DNA of 64,000 bases from Streptomyces orinoci (GCF_003121295.1 NZ_PHNC01000013.1:122745-186744), one strand, 5' to 3'. Positions 26,138-35,550 are shown, numbered from the stretch's first letter. Numbers and translations are program-made. The notes: generated from the sequence alone by a model not told the origin.

Positions 26138-28270
26138 ATGCACACCAGTACCCGGAGCTCATCCCACGCAGGAACATCCCGCGGCCGGCGCACCGTCCTG
26201 GTTCTCGCCATCGCCACCGCCCTGGCGGCCACCACCGTGGAGGCCGCCATCGGCGCGGCGTCCTCCGCCGGCGGCTCCGCCGCCGCTGTCACGGAGGTAA
26301 GGATCCATGACGGCCGGGTGGACATCCCGGTGCGCGGCGGCACCGCCACCATCGATCCCGCCACCCTGAAGGCCGAGGCCCGCACCGGCGACGGCCGCAC
26401 CCTGCTGCTGTCCGCCCCGGCGGAGCGGTCCCCCGGCAAGCCCACCCGGCCGGACCGCACCGCCGACGGCGCCACCTGGTCGTACCCGGGCGGGCTGACG
26501 GCCAGGGCCCGCGCCGAGCACGGCCGGCTGCTGGTCACCTTCACCGCCACCGGCGGCAACTCCTCATTGCGGTGGCCGGTGACCGCCACCGGTCCGGACG
26601 CCGGGGCGATCCAGTTCCCCCGGGGCGAAGGGCTGTCCATCCCGGTCGCCGACAAGTTCTGGAACTCCGCCGACGGCGCTCTGGTGGGCGAGGAGCAGGA
26701 CCTCAGCTCCGCGCTGTCCATGCCGGTCTGGGGATACTCGCGGCAGTCGGGGCAGCAGGGTGTCAGCTATATCACCCCCACCGATATCGGCTCCTCGCTG
26801 ACCTTCACCTCCCAGGGCGGGCGGCTGCGGGCCACGGCTGCTCATGAGTTCGCCAGGGGAAAAGGCACCCAGGAGTACACCGTGGCCTTCTCCCTCACCG
26901 ACGGCTCCCCGGTGGCCCCGGCCGTTGACTACCGCAACTGGCTCTCCGAGCACGGGCAGTTGGGCAGTCTGAGCGAGAAGATCCGCAAGAACCCGGAGAC
27001 CGCCCGGCTGCTGGGCGCCTTCCACGCCTACGCCTGGGGCGGGGCGCGCAAGGCCGATGAGGTCAAGCGCCTGAAGCGGCTGGGGGTTTCCCGGCTCTGG
27101 CTCGGCTATGACGCCGATGACACGCCCATGAAGAGCGCGGACGTCAAGGCGGCCAAGGACGCCGGATATCTGGTGGGTCCATATGACTCCTACGCCAACG
27201 GGCAGGAGAAGTCGGCCGACACCCCGCCCAACTCCCGCTGGCCCGACGGTGTCTACCCGCAGTTCTGTGTACGGCGGGCCGACGGCACCCCGCAGCCCGG
27301 CTTCCACAAGAAGGGCTGCTACCTCAGCTCCCAGGCGTTCGAGCAGGCCGAGCCGGCCAAACGCTATCTGGCCGGCCGCTCCCGCTCGCTGGTGGCCAAC
27401 GGCGCCAACAGCTACTTCCTGGATGTGGACGCGGCCGGCGAACTCTTCCGGGACTTCGACGACAAACACCCGATGACCATGGCCCAGGACCGCGCCAACC
27501 GGCTGGCCCGGATGAAGCGCCTGGCGGACGGCACCTACGACCCCTCGGCGAAGCAGCGCAACCCGCTGGTGCTGGGTTCGGAGGCCGCGGTCTCCTGGGC
27601 CAATGAGGTGCTGGCCTACGACCATGGTTCGGGCACTCCGGTGGACGGCCGGCTGTGGGCCATGGAGACCGGCCACTTCGACACCAGGGCCGACGAACCC
27701 AAGGACGACGACGCCTGGGGCGGTTACTCCCCCGCCGGGGCCCCGACCACCTTCTTCAAGCCGGTGCGCGTCGATGACTTCAAGCCGGAGCACCGGGCGC
27801 GGGTGGCGGCCGCCCTCAAGGCCATGTACGACCCGGCGTACCGGGTGCCGCTGTATGAAACGGCCCTGCACGGCTCGCTGGTGAACGCCGAGCGCTGGGA
27901 GCTGCCCTTCAACAAGCTCCCGGACCAGAAGCGGAACCGGGCGTTGCTGGCGATGCTCTACAACACCCCGCTGAACTTTGTGCTCAGCGACAAGGACCCG
28001 CGCAATGAGAAGAACCTGAGCGAACTGGCCGCGCTCCAGAAGCACTTCGCCCCGCTGCACCAGGCGGCGGGCACCCAGCGGCTGACCTCCTTCCGCTGGC
28101 TGACCGGCGACCACACGGTCCAGCAGACCGTCTTCGGCGACGGCACACTGACCGTCACCGCCAACTTCGGCACCCAGGCCCGCAATGGGCTGCCGGGCGG
28201 CTGTGTGGACGCCAGGCTGAAGGGACAGGCCAGGGCCCAGCGGATGTGCCCCAGCCAGGTGATCTCCTGA
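26138..28270 (+). CDS. Secreted TIM-barrel glycoside hydrolase, family uncertain
   Basis: The product is 710 aa. An N-terminal signal sequence (TVLVLAIATALAATTVEAAIG) is followed by a beta-sandwich-like region (about 50-270) and a barrel-like catalytic region (about 290-620). Candidate catalytic acids are the Asp pair in YFLDVDAAGE and the Glu in LVLGSEAAVSW, an arrangement reminiscent of GH101/GH129 endo-alpha-N-acetylgalactosaminidase-type enzymes. I cannot place it firmly. A Cys pair lies near the middle (FCVRR, KKGCYLSS). There is no obvious Shine-Dalgarno before the ATG, so translation may be leaderless, or the true start may differ. It lies in a carbohydrate-degradation block. Confidence 0.65.
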   Translation: MHTSTRSSSHAGTSRGRRTVLVLAIATALAATTVEAAIGAASSAGGSAAAVTEVRIHDGRVDIPVRGGTATIDPATLKAEARTGDGRTLLLSAPAERSPGKPTRPDRTADGATWSYPGGLTARARAEHGRLLVTFTATGGNSSLRWPVTATGPDAGAIQFPRGEGLSIPVADKFWNSADGALVGEEQDLSSALSMPVWGYSRQSGQQGVSYITPTDIGSSLTFTSQGGRLRATAAHEFARGKGTQEYTVAFSLTDGSPVAPAVDYRNWLSEHGQLGSLSEKIRKNPETARLLGAFHAYAWGGARKADEVKRLKRLGVSRLWLGYDADDTPMKSADVKAAKDAGYLVGPYDSYANGQEKSADTPPNSRWPDGVYPQFCVRRADGTPQPGFHKKGCYLSSQAFEQAEPAKRYLAGRSRSLVANGANSYFLDVDAAGELFRDFDDKHPMTMAQDRANRLARMKRLADGTYDPSAKQRNPLVLGSEAAVSWANEVLAYDHGSGTPVDGRLWAMETGHFDTRADEPKDDDAWGGYSPAGAPTTFFKPVRVDDFKPEHRARVAAALKAMYDPAYRVPLYETALHGSLVNAERWELPFNKLPDQKRNRALLAMLYNTPLNFVLSDKDPRNEKNLSELAALQKHFAPLHQAAGTQRLTSFRWLTGDHTVQQTVFGDGTLTVTANFGTQARNGLPGGCVDARLKGQARAQRMCPSQVIS

Positions 28271-28284
28271 CGGTGGCGCCATGG

Positions 28285-28309
28285 GGGCCTCGCGGTGACC
28301 GCGGGGCCC
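28285..28309 (+). terminator. Terminator hairpin after the glycoside hydrolase gene
   Basis: An 11-bp stem, GGGCCTCGCGG with CCGCGGGGCCC (one G-T wobble), closes a TGA loop and is followed by TTCT. It begins 14 bp after the stop at 28270. It is a compact, strong stem and the best terminator candidate in this block. Confidence 0.6.
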
Positions 28310-28381
28310 TTCTGCCATGGGCGGGCAGGCACAGGGCCGGGCGGTGTTGACAGGTGCACGTCGGATATTACGCTGCCCCGG

Positions 28382-30853
28382 ATGAAAGGAAGACAGCACA
28401 TCCCCTGGCACCGGACGACCTCCTGGCTCGCCGCCCTCGCGCTGACCGTCGCCGGCCTCGCGGCGACGGGGGCCCGTACGGCCGTCGCGGCACCGGCCCC
28501 GGGAGCACCCGGGGCCGCCTCGCACTGGAACGAGCCCCGGGTGGACGGCTTCGCGGACGCCCTCTCGCCCGGCTCCAAGGTCTGGTACACCCTGGGCGAC
28601 GGCCAGTTGGCGAACGTCTTCCACCCCAGACCCGACAGCCCGGCCACCTTCGGGCTGAAGTTCCTGGTCACCGATGGCACCGGTTTCACCGACGACGAGG
28701 TGACCGCCACCCGGCACACCATCGCGCTCGCCGACCCGGGCGCCCTGGAGTGGCGGCAGACCAACACCGCGAACAGCGGCCGCTACCGCCTCACCAAGAC
28801 CTATGTGGCCGACCCCGCCCGCTCGGTGGTGCTGGTCAGGACGACCTTCAGCAATCTCTCCGGCAACCCGCTGTCGCTCTACGCCCACTACAGCCCGGCC
28901 CTGGGCAACCAGGGGATGGGCAACACCGGGGCCACCGACGACGGTTCGGGCGCGCTGGCCGCGTCCAATGGCCCGGAGGCCAGCGCCCTGGCCGCCTCCA
29001 CCGGCTTCAGCGCCACCTCCACCGGCTATGCGGGCACTCCAGGCGACGGCGAGCGGCAGCTGGCCACCGGCCACGCCCTGAGCACCGACCGGCAGAGCGC
29101 CGAGACGCCCGGGCATATCACCCAGACCGCCCGTATCCCGGTGGCCGAGCACGGCTCCACCACCTTCACCCTGGCGCTGGGCTTCAACTCCAGCCGCCAG
29201 GCGGCAGTTTCGGACACCCTGGCCTCGCTGCGCGCCGGATTCGCCGGCGCGGAGGCGTCCTTCCGGGCCGGCTGGCACTCCTGGCTGTCCCGGCTGCACG
29301 CGCCGCCCTCCTCGGTGAGCGGGGACGCCCGGCTGCGCGAGCAGTACCAGGTGTCGCTGATGGAACTGAAGGCGGACGAGGACAAGACCTACCGCGGCGG
29401 CTTCGTGGCCGCACCGGTGACGCCCTGGGGCGCGGGGGTGAGCGCCGACGCCCGTGGGGCCCATGGCTACCACCTGGTGTGGACCAGGGACGAATACCAG
29501 ATGGCCACGGCCCTGCTGGCGGCCGGTGACACCGCCGACGCCAATGACGCGCTGGACTACATCCTCGCCCATGAGGTGACCGCCGAGGGTTCCGTCAAAC
29601 AGAACTCCTGGCTGGACGGCACCCAGGAGTGGGGCGGCACCCAGGAGGACCAGGTGGCCTTCCCGCTGATCCTGGCCTGGCAGCTGGGGCGCAAGGACGC
29701 CGCCACCTGGGCCGCGCTGCGGCCGCTGGCCGAGCACATCACCGCTCATGGCCCGGCCACCGGCCAGGAGCGCTGGGAGGAGAACGGCGGCTACTCCCCC
29801 TCCACCATGGCCGCCGAGGTGGCCGGGCTGGTCTGCGCGGCGGACCTGGCCCGGGCCAACGGGGCCAGCGCGGCGGCCGACGGCTACCTCGCCAGGGCGG
29901 ACGCCATGCGGGTGGCGGTGGACGCCACCGCCTACACCACCACCGGCCCGCTCGGCAGCGGCTCGTACTATCTGCGGATCTCACCCCATGGCGACCCGGA
30001 CGCCGCGGACACCGTCAATGTCGCCAATGGCGGCGGCAGTTGGGACCAGCGGGCCCTGGTGGACCAGGGGTTCCTGGAGCTGACCCGGCTGGGCGTCAAA
30101 CCGGCGTCCTCCCCGCGCATCGCCGCCTCCCTGGCGGTGGTGGACGCCACCATCCGCACCACCGTGCCCGGCCAGGGCGAGTACTGGGGACGCTACAACC
30201 ACGACGGCTATGGCGAGACCGCCGACGGCGGCGACTACACCGGCAGCGGCCTGGGGCGCCCCTGGCCCGTACTCGGCGGTGAGCGCGGCGAGTTCGCGGT
30301 ACAGCGCGGAGACCTCGACGGCGCCCGGCGGATGCTCTTGGCCATGGCCGCCGCCGCCAATGACGGCCGGCAGATCTCCGAGCAGATCTGGACCGGCCCG
30401 GGACAACGTGGCTTCACCCAGGGCCGTCCGGACAACTCGGCAACCCCGCTGATGTGGGCCATGGCCCAGTACGTCCGGCTGGCCATCGACATCTCCGCCG
30501 GCCGCACCGTGGAGACCCCGGCGGTGGTCGCCCAGCGGTACGCCGGTGACAGCCCGCCCGGCAAGGTGGAGGCGGCCTTCCATGAGACGGCCGCCACCCA
30601 GTGGGGGCAGAACGTCTATGTGGTGGGCTCGGTGCCCGAGCTGGGTGCCTGGGACCCGGCGCGGGCGGTGCCGCTGTCCCCGGCCGCCTATCCCCGGTGG
30701 AGTGCCACGGTGGCCCTGCCCGCCTCGGCCACCGTCGAGTACAAGTATCTGAAGAAGAACCCCGATGGCTCCGTCAGCTGGGAGAGCGATCCCAACCGGC
30801 GCCTGGACACGGGGGTTTCGGGCCCGCTCACGGTGACGGACACCTGGCGCTGA
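28382..30853 (+). CDS. Secreted GH15 glucoamylase/glucodextranase with CBM20
   Basis: The product is 823 aa. A signal peptide (SWLAALALTVAGLAATGARTAVA) precedes a glucodextranase-like N-terminal beta domain (about 45-310), an (alpha/alpha)6 GH15 barrel (about 320-710) and a C-terminal CBM20 starch-binding module (about 725-823; GQNVYVVGSVPELGAWD, VEYKYLKKNPDGSVSWE). Likely catalytic acids are the Glu in RWEENGGYSPST and the Glu in VLGGERGEF. It should release glucose from alpha-glucans outside the cell. The ATG at 28382 is the only start that leaves a normal signal peptide; a clear ribosome site is lacking. A TTGACA lies at 28347. Confidence 0.88.
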   Translation: MKGRQHIPWHRTTSWLAALALTVAGLAATGARTAVAAPAPGAPGAASHWNEPRVDGFADALSPGSKVWYTLGDGQLANVFHPRPDSPATFGLKFLVTDGTGFTDDEVTATRHTIALADPGALEWRQTNTANSGRYRLTKTYVADPARSVVLVRTTFSNLSGNPLSLYAHYSPALGNQGMGNTGATDDGSGALAASNGPEASALAASTGFSATSTGYAGTPGDGERQLATGHALSTDRQSAETPGHITQTARIPVAEHGSTTFTLALGFNSSRQAAVSDTLASLRAGFAGAEASFRAGWHSWLSRLHAPPSSVSGDARLREQYQVSLMELKADEDKTYRGGFVAAPVTPWGAGVSADARGAHGYHLVWTRDEYQMATALLAAGDTADANDALDYILAHEVTAEGSVKQNSWLDGTQEWGGTQEDQVAFPLILAWQLGRKDAATWAALRPLAEHITAHGPATGQERWEENGGYSPSTMAAEVAGLVCAADLARANGASAAADGYLARADAMRVAVDATAYTTTGPLGSGSYYLRISPHGDPDAADTVNVANGGGSWDQRALVDQGFLELTRLGVKPASSPRIAASLAVVDATIRTTVPGQGEYWGRYNHDGYGETADGGDYTGSGLGRPWPVLGGERGEFAVQRGDLDGARRMLLAMAAAANDGRQISEQIWTGPGQRGFTQGRPDNSATPLMWAMAQYVRLAIDISAGRTVETPAVVAQRYAGDSPPGKVEAAFHETAATQWGQNVYVVGSVPELGAWDPARAVPLSPAAYPRWSATVALPASATVEYKYLKKNPDGSVSWESDPNRRLDTGVSGPLTVTDTWR

Positions 30854-30854
30854 A

Positions 30855-32615
30855 TCAGGGGTCGGTCCAGGGCCCGTTGAGCCGTACCGCGCACTCCAGC
30901 AGCAGTGCATGGACGAAGGCCTGCGGCAGATTGCCGCGCAACTGCCGCAGGCCCACGTCGTATTCCTCGGCGAACAGCCCGGCCGGGCCGCATGCGGAGC
31001 GGTTGCGCTCGAACCAGCGGAAGGCCGCCACCTCCCGGCCCTGCTGATGCTCGGCCAGCGCCACCACAAAGCCGCACAGCAGAAACGCCCCCTCGGCCTC
31101 CCGCAGCGGACGGTCGTCATGGCGGTAGCGGTAGGCGTAGTAGTCCTCGGTGAGTTCGGCGGTGTAGGCGCGCAGGGTGGCCACGGTACGGGGGTCGTCG
31201 GCGGGCAGCGCGCCGCGCAGCGGGGGCAGCAGCAGGGCGCCGTCCAGGCCGGGGTCGTCCGGGGCGCGCTGCCAGCGGCCGGAGGGATGCAGGCTGTGCG
31301 CGGAGGCGTCGGCGACCAGGGCGTCGGCCAGGGCGGTCCAGCGGACACTGCGGTCGGCGGGGGCGCCCGCCCGGGCCAGGGCCCGCAGCCCGGCGGCACA
31401 GATCAGCCGGCTGTGGGTCCAGTGGCGCGGGGTGAGTTCCCAGATGCCGGCATCGGGCTGGTGCCGCCGCCGGGCGATGGCCTCCACCGCCACATCGGCG
31501 GCCTTCGCCGCGTCCGGGTCCAGCCGGTCCGCCCGGGCCGCGGCCGCCAGCAGCAGCAGGGCCTCGCCGAAGGCGTCCAGCTGGAACTGCTCGCTGACCC
31601 GGTTGCCCACCAGGTCGAAGCCGCCGGGGTAACCGGGCAGGTCCAGCGGGCGCGGCGGCGGGATACGGCGGCCGTCCACCGTGTAGGCGGGGGCCAGCCG
31701 GGGCCCGTCGTCCAGCAGCCGGGCGGTGACAAAGCGCACCGTGCCGTCCAGCAGCAGATGGTCCCCGGCCCGGGCGGCGGCCTGGCCCGCATAGCAGGTG
31801 TCCCTGATCCACACATAGCGGTAGTCGTAGTTGCGGCCCTCCTCGGCCCGCTCGGGCAGGCTGGTGGTGGCGGCCGCCACCATGCCGCCCGCGGTGCCGG
31901 TCAGTCCGCGCAGCACCGTGTACGCCTGGCGGGCGTCCCGGGGGGCGATGGTGTCCGCCAGTCCGGGACAGGACTGCCGCCAGGCGCCGGCGGTCTGCCG
32001 CCAGCAGTCCCCGGCGTCCGGCGGGGCCGGGGGCAGCTGCCGGTCACTGATCTCCAGCACCAGGTCATGGCAGCCGCCGGGCTCCACGGTCAGGTCCAGG
32101 ACCAGCCGGTGGCCGTCCGGGCGGGCCCTGGCCCCGCCGGTCCAGCGCAGATACAGCTCGCCCGCCCGGGCCGTCCACACCCCGTCCGGCTCCCGGTGCG
32201 CCTGCCGCAGCCGGCGGCTGCCGAAGCCGGGCCGGGGATCCAGCAGCACGGTCAGCCGGGCCGGGGCACGGCGGGCGGTCACCTGGCGCAGCAGCACCGC
32301 CCGGTGCGGGTCGCCGGGGAAGGCCAGGGCGTCCCGGCACTCCACGATGCCCTCTTCGGTGACCCAGCGGCTGCGCCAGATCAGCGAGCCCTCCTCGTAG
32401 TAGCCGCCCCAGACCCAGCGGCCCGCCGGGGTGACCGCGTAGACGCCGCTGCCGCCGACGAGGGTGGCGAAGAGGGCGTCCGAGTCCCAGCGGGGGGCGC
32501 ACATCCAGGCCAGTTCCCCGCCCGGGCCGACGATGACGCCGCGCTCGCCGTCGGCGAGCAGCGCGTACTGGCGCAGCGGGTGGGGCGGGAACGCGCCGGA
32601 GAGCGGTGCGGGCAT
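30855..32615 (-). CDS. GH15 glycoside hydrolase (trehalase/glucoamylase-like), cytosolic
   Basis: The product is 586 aa with no signal peptide. It begins with an N-terminal beta-sandwich (YALLADGERGVIVGPGGELAWMCAPRWDSDALFA), the pattern of cytosolic GH15 proteins that include actinobacterial trehalases. The barrel has NYDYRYVWIRDTCYAG and SEQFQLDAFGEALLLL. It hydrolyses an alpha-glucoside such as trehalose or maltodextrin. The start at 32615 has AAGGACC upstream. It follows the HAD gene by 50 bp on the same strand, probably as one operon behind the sigma-B-like site at 33382-33406, which would fit a role in compatible-solute turnover. It ends 1 bp from the convergent CBM20 enzyme. Confidence 0.85.
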   Translation of the reverse strand: MPAPLSGAFPPHPLRQYALLADGERGVIVGPGGELAWMCAPRWDSDALFATLVGGSGVYAVTPAGRWVWGGYYEEGSLIWRSRWVTEEGIVECRDALAFPGDPHRAVLLRQVTARRAPARLTVLLDPRPGFGSRRLRQAHREPDGVWTARAGELYLRWTGGARARPDGHRLVLDLTVEPGGCHDLVLEISDRQLPPAPPDAGDCWRQTAGAWRQSCPGLADTIAPRDARQAYTVLRGLTGTAGGMVAAATTSLPERAEEGRNYDYRYVWIRDTCYAGQAAARAGDHLLLDGTVRFVTARLLDDGPRLAPAYTVDGRRIPPPRPLDLPGYPGGFDLVGNRVSEQFQLDAFGEALLLLAAAARADRLDPDAAKAADVAVEAIARRRHQPDAGIWELTPRHWTHSRLICAAGLRALARAGAPADRSVRWTALADALVADASAHSLHPSGRWQRAPDDPGLDGALLLPPLRGALPADDPRTVATLRAYTAELTEDYYAYRYRHDDRPLREAEGAFLLCGFVVALAEHQQGREVAAFRWFERNRSACGPAGLFAEEYDVGLRQLRGNLPQAFVHALLLECAVRLNGPWTDP

Positions 32616-32665
32616 CGCCTGGTCCTTATGTTCTTCGCGTCGTCGGGGTGTGGGTTCCGGGGTGT

Positions 32666-33346
32666 TCAGCCGGTGCGGCCGAAGGGGCTGTCGTCCAGGT
32701 TGGCGAGCAGGTCGGCGGGGTCGCGGTAGATGGCCACCGCCCCGGCCTCCCGCAGCTCGGCCCGGCCGATGCCGCCGGAGAGCAGGGCCACGCACTCCAC
32801 TCCGGCCCGTCCGGCGGCCTGGACGTCCCAGACGGTGTCGCCGACGAACACCGCCCGCTCCGGGCCGGTCCCCGCCTGGTCCAGGGCCTGCTGGACCGCG
32901 TCCGGGGCGGGCTTGCCGGACCGGACGTCATCGGCGCTGGTGGCGGCGTGGATGGCTGGGTCGGCGTCGATGGCCCGGCGCAGGGCGGCCAGTTCGCTGC
33001 CCTGGGCGGAGGTGGCCAGCACCACCCGCCAGCCCCGGCCGGCGAGGGTGCGCAGCAGCTCCGGGGCGCCGTCGAGGACGGGCAGCCGGTCGAACCAGGT
33101 GGCGTAGAGGGTCTTGTGGGCGGCGCTGAGGGCGGCGTCCTGCTCGCGGTCGCGGTCCGCGGGGAGCAGGCGGTCCAGCAGCCGGTCGGAGCTCATGCCC
33201 ACGGTGTGGTGGATATCGGTCATGGCCACCCGGTGGCCCGCCTGGTGCAGCGCCTCCCACCAGCTGACGGCGTGCAGGTAGTTGGTGTCCACCAGGGTGC
33301 CGTCCACATCGAAGACGGCCGCGCGGGGGGTGTCGTTCGGGTTCAC
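32666..33346 (-). CDS. HAD-superfamily phosphatase
   Basis: The product is 226 aa from a GTG with GGAGG upstream. Motif I is AVFDVDGTLVDTN, with nucleophile Asp and acid Asp two residues on. Motif II is the Thr/Ser in VLATSAQG, motif III the Lys in RSGKPAPD, and motif IV VFVGDTVWD. A helical cap lies between motifs I and II, as in beta-phosphoglucomutase/phosphoglycolate-phosphatase types. It hydrolyses a small phosphate ester. It heads a probable two-gene operon with the GH15 enzyme. Confidence 0.87.
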   Translation of the reverse strand: MNPNDTPRAAVFDVDGTLVDTNYLHAVSWWEALHQAGHRVAMTDIHHTVGMSSDRLLDRLLPADRDREQDAALSAAHKTLYATWFDRLPVLDGAPELLRTLAGRGWRVVLATSAQGSELAALRRAIDADPAIHAATSADDVRSGKPAPDAVQQALDQAGTGPERAVFVGDTVWDVQAAGRAGVECVALLSGGIGRAELREAGAVAIYRDPADLLANLDDSPFGRTG

Positions 33347-33381
33347 GCCTTGCGCCTCCGGGCCGGGGGTTTTGCCGCCGG

Positions 33382-33406
33382 GTTCCCCGCCTGGGGACGG
33401 GCAAAC
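33382..33406 (-). promoter_or_regulatory. Sigma-B-type promoter motif (HAD-GH15 operon)
   Basis: Read on the minus strand: GTTT (33406-33403), 15 bp, GGGAAC (33387-33382), ending 35 bp before the GTG at 33346. The same pattern recurs before four other genes in this region. It resembles the Streptomyces sigma-B consensus GNNT-N14/16-GGGTAC/T. Confidence 0.5.
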
Positions 33407-33482
33407 GGCGGCCGGGGCCGAACGAAGGAACCAGGTGCCCGGCCCGGGAATTCTCCCGCCGCCCCGGGGAACCCGTCCCCGC

Positions 33483-35039
33483 ATGGTGAACCCTTCCGGC
33501 ACTCCCGCCCCGGCGGGCGCTTCCGAGTCCTACTGGATGTCCACCTCCGAGGCCACCGCCTATCCCCCGCTGTCCGCCGAGGCGCGCCCCGAGGCGGATG
33601 TGGTGGTGATCGGCGGCGGGGTCGCCGGGCTGAGCACGGCCTGGGAGCTGGCACGCGCCGGCCGCTCGGTGGTGCTGCTGGAGGCGGACCGGATCGCCGC
33701 CGGGGTCAGCGGCCACACCACCGCCAAGGTGACCGCCCTGCACACCCTGGTCTACGCGGATCTGCGGCGTACCCGTGGTCCGGAGGGCGCGCGGCTGTAC
33801 GCCCGGTCCCAGCAGGAGGCGGTGGAGCGGGTCCGCGAGGTGGCGGAGCTGCTTCAGGTGGACTGTGAGCTGGAGCGGCGGCCGGCCCTGACCTATGTGA
33901 CCGAGGCGGCGGGCCGGGCGGCGGTGCGGGAGGAGGCCAATGCCGCCGCCCAGGCGGGGCTGCCGGCCTCCTATGTGGTGGAGACCGGGCTGCCGTTTGC
34001 GGTGCAGGGGGCGGTGCGGGTGGAGGACCAGGCGCAGTTCCATCCGCGCAAATATCTGCTGGCGCTGGCCCGGGATGTGGTGGCACGGGGCGGCGCGGTG
34101 TACGAGCACACCCGGGTCACCGGGCTGAGCGAGGGCGAGCCGTGCCAGGTGACGGCGGAGAACGGGGCCCAGGTCACCGCCCGGGACGTGGTGGTGGCCA
34201 CCCACTATCCGGTCTTCGACCGGGCGCTGCTGTTCGCCCGGCTCTCCCCGCGCCGGGAGCTGGTGGTGGCCGCCCCGATCGACGCCGCCCGGGATCCGCA
34301 GGGCATGTTCATCACCAAGGAGAGCGGCACCCGCTCGGTGCGCACCGCGCCCTGGGCGGAGGGCAAGCGGCTGCTGATCGTGACCGGGGAGCACTTTCTG
34401 CCGGGCACGGCCGATGTGGAGGAGCGGTTCGGGCGGCTGGCGGGCTGGGCCCGGGAGCACTTCCCCGGCATCGAGATCCGCTACCGCTGGGCCACCCAGG
34501 ACATCGACTCCACCGACACGGTGCCGCTGGTGGGACCGTTCCATCCACGTGCCCGGCACACCTATGTGGCCACCGGCTTCGGCGGCTGGGGCATCAGTGG
34601 CGGGGTGATGGCGGGCCGGCTGCTGGCCGAACTGATCGCCGGTCACCGACCGCCGTGGGCGGACCTCTACGATCCCCGGCGGATGTGGAGCACGCTGCGG
34701 GAGGCGCCCGCGTTCCTGGAGCACCAGGCTTCGGTGGTACGGCACTTCGTGGGCGACCGGCTGCGGCCCGCCCCGGTGGACTCCCTGGCGGAGCTCGCCC
34801 CCGGTTCGGGGGCGGTGCTGCGGGTGGGCGGCCGGCGCTGCGCCGTCTACCGCGACGAGGACGGCATGGCGCACGCAGTCTCGGCGCGCTGTACCCATAT
34901 GGGCTGTCTGGTGTCCTTCAATGCGGCGGAACGGGCCTGGGAGTGCCCCTGCCATGGCTCCAGGTTCGCCCCGGACGGCTCGGTGCTCCAGGGTCCTGCG
35001 GTACGGCCGCTGGAACCGCGCACGCTGGACGAGGGGTGA
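33483..35039 (+). CDS. FAD-dependent oxidoreductase with C-terminal Rieske domain
   Basis: The product is 518 aa. A DAO-type FAD domain starts with VVVIGGGVAGLSTAWELA (about 40-57) and includes SGHTTAKVT and a late YVATGFGGWGISGG. The final 90 residues are a Rieske [2Fe-2S] domain with CTHMGC and, fifteen residues later, CPCHGS. This fusion is widespread in actinobacteria; its substrate is unknown, but an amine or sugar-amine is usual for the fold. It is cytosolic and divergent from the HAD gene. The start was set at the ATG at 33483; a second in-frame ATG at 33537 is possible. Confidence 0.9.
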   Translation: MVNPSGTPAPAGASESYWMSTSEATAYPPLSAEARPEADVVVIGGGVAGLSTAWELARAGRSVVLLEADRIAAGVSGHTTAKVTALHTLVYADLRRTRGPEGARLYARSQQEAVERVREVAELLQVDCELERRPALTYVTEAAGRAAVREEANAAAQAGLPASYVVETGLPFAVQGAVRVEDQAQFHPRKYLLALARDVVARGGAVYEHTRVTGLSEGEPCQVTAENGAQVTARDVVVATHYPVFDRALLFARLSPRRELVVAAPIDAARDPQGMFITKESGTRSVRTAPWAEGKRLLIVTGEHFLPGTADVEERFGRLAGWAREHFPGIEIRYRWATQDIDSTDTVPLVGPFHPRARHTYVATGFGGWGISGGVMAGRLLAELIAGHRPPWADLYDPRRMWSTLREAPAFLEHQASVVRHFVGDRLRPAPVDSLAELAPGSGAVLRVGGRRCAVYRDEDGMAHAVSARCTHMGCLVSFNAAERAWECPCHGSRFAPDGSVLQGPAVRPLEPRTLDEG

Positions 35040-35091
35040 GCGGGGGCGCCGACTGCCGCGCCCTGGACGGCCCGCAGCCGGGCGCCCCCGC
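35040..35091. terminator. Long-loop inverted repeat between convergent genes
   Basis: GCGGGGGCGCC (35040-35050) and GGCGCCCCCGC (35081-35091) are exact complements with a 30-nt loop, immediately after the stop of the Rieske gene. It could serve as a bidirectional terminator for the convergent pair. Confidence 0.4.
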
Positions 35092-35132
35092 CTGCCGGAG
35101 TCCGGTCAGCCGCCTGCCGGAGTCCGGTCAGC
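35089..35132. repeat. 22-bp perfect tandem duplication at the 3' end of the papain-inhibitor gene
   Basis: CGCCTGCCGGAGTCCGGTCAGC occurs at 35089-35110 and again at 35111-35132 with no spacer. The second copy contains the stop codon of the minus-strand gene (35128-35130), so the duplication leaves that protein intact. It looks like a recent slippage event. Confidence 0.8.
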
Positions 35133-35550
35133 GGACGAACTTCCAGGTGATGCCGTTGACCACCCCCCGGTCCAGCGGCGCCAGGCTCGCGAAGGCTGGC
35201 CGGCTGAGATCCAAGTGGGTGGGGTCACAGGAGGGGCACTTGTCCTTGACCGGCACTCTGATGGTCCTGCCGTTGTAGCTGACCTCCACCGATAAGCCCT
35301 GGCACAGCGGGTCGTTGTTGGGGTTGGGGGAGGTCCACCAGGCCGCCGGCACGGCGACCAGGTTCTGGGAGGTGGCGTCGATGGGGGTGCCGCAGGCGCC
35401 GTACCCCTTGTCGGTGTAGTAGGTCATCTTGCCGGTCATCGGCCGGCCCACCGGGATGTCGGCGGCGGCCGGGCCCGCGCCGAGGGCGATGCCGGTGGCG
35501 GCGGCCACCAGGACGGTGGCCGCATATCGTGCGGGCCGCAATGCGGGCAT
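35128..35550 (-). CDS. Secreted papain-inhibitor-like double-psi beta-barrel protein
   Basis: The product is 140 aa: signal peptide (ATVLVAAATGIALGAGPAAA, cleaved near residue 30) and a mature domain of about 110 aa with four cysteines in two likely disulfides (YGACGTP, PLCQG, DKCPSC). MTGKMTYYTDKGYGACGTP and the end DRGVVNGITWKFVR closely match my memory of the papain inhibitor (SPI) of S. mobaraensis, an RlpA/expansin-like fold that inhibits cysteine proteases and is a transglutaminase substrate. The ATG has AAGGAGAG upstream. A role as protease inhibitor is inference from that resemblance. Confidence 0.85.
   Translation of the reverse strand: MPALRPARYAATVLVAAATGIALGAGPAAADIPVGRPMTGKMTYYTDKGYGACGTPIDATSQNLVAVPAAWWTSPNPNNDPLCQGLSVEVSYNGRTIRVPVKDKCPSCDPTHLDLSRPAFASLAPLDRGVVNGITWKFVR

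Noticed and set aside
28347..28371. TTGACA with TATTAC as a promoter for the CBM20 glucoamylase
   Set aside because: The spacer is only about 13 bp, too short for a standard promoter.
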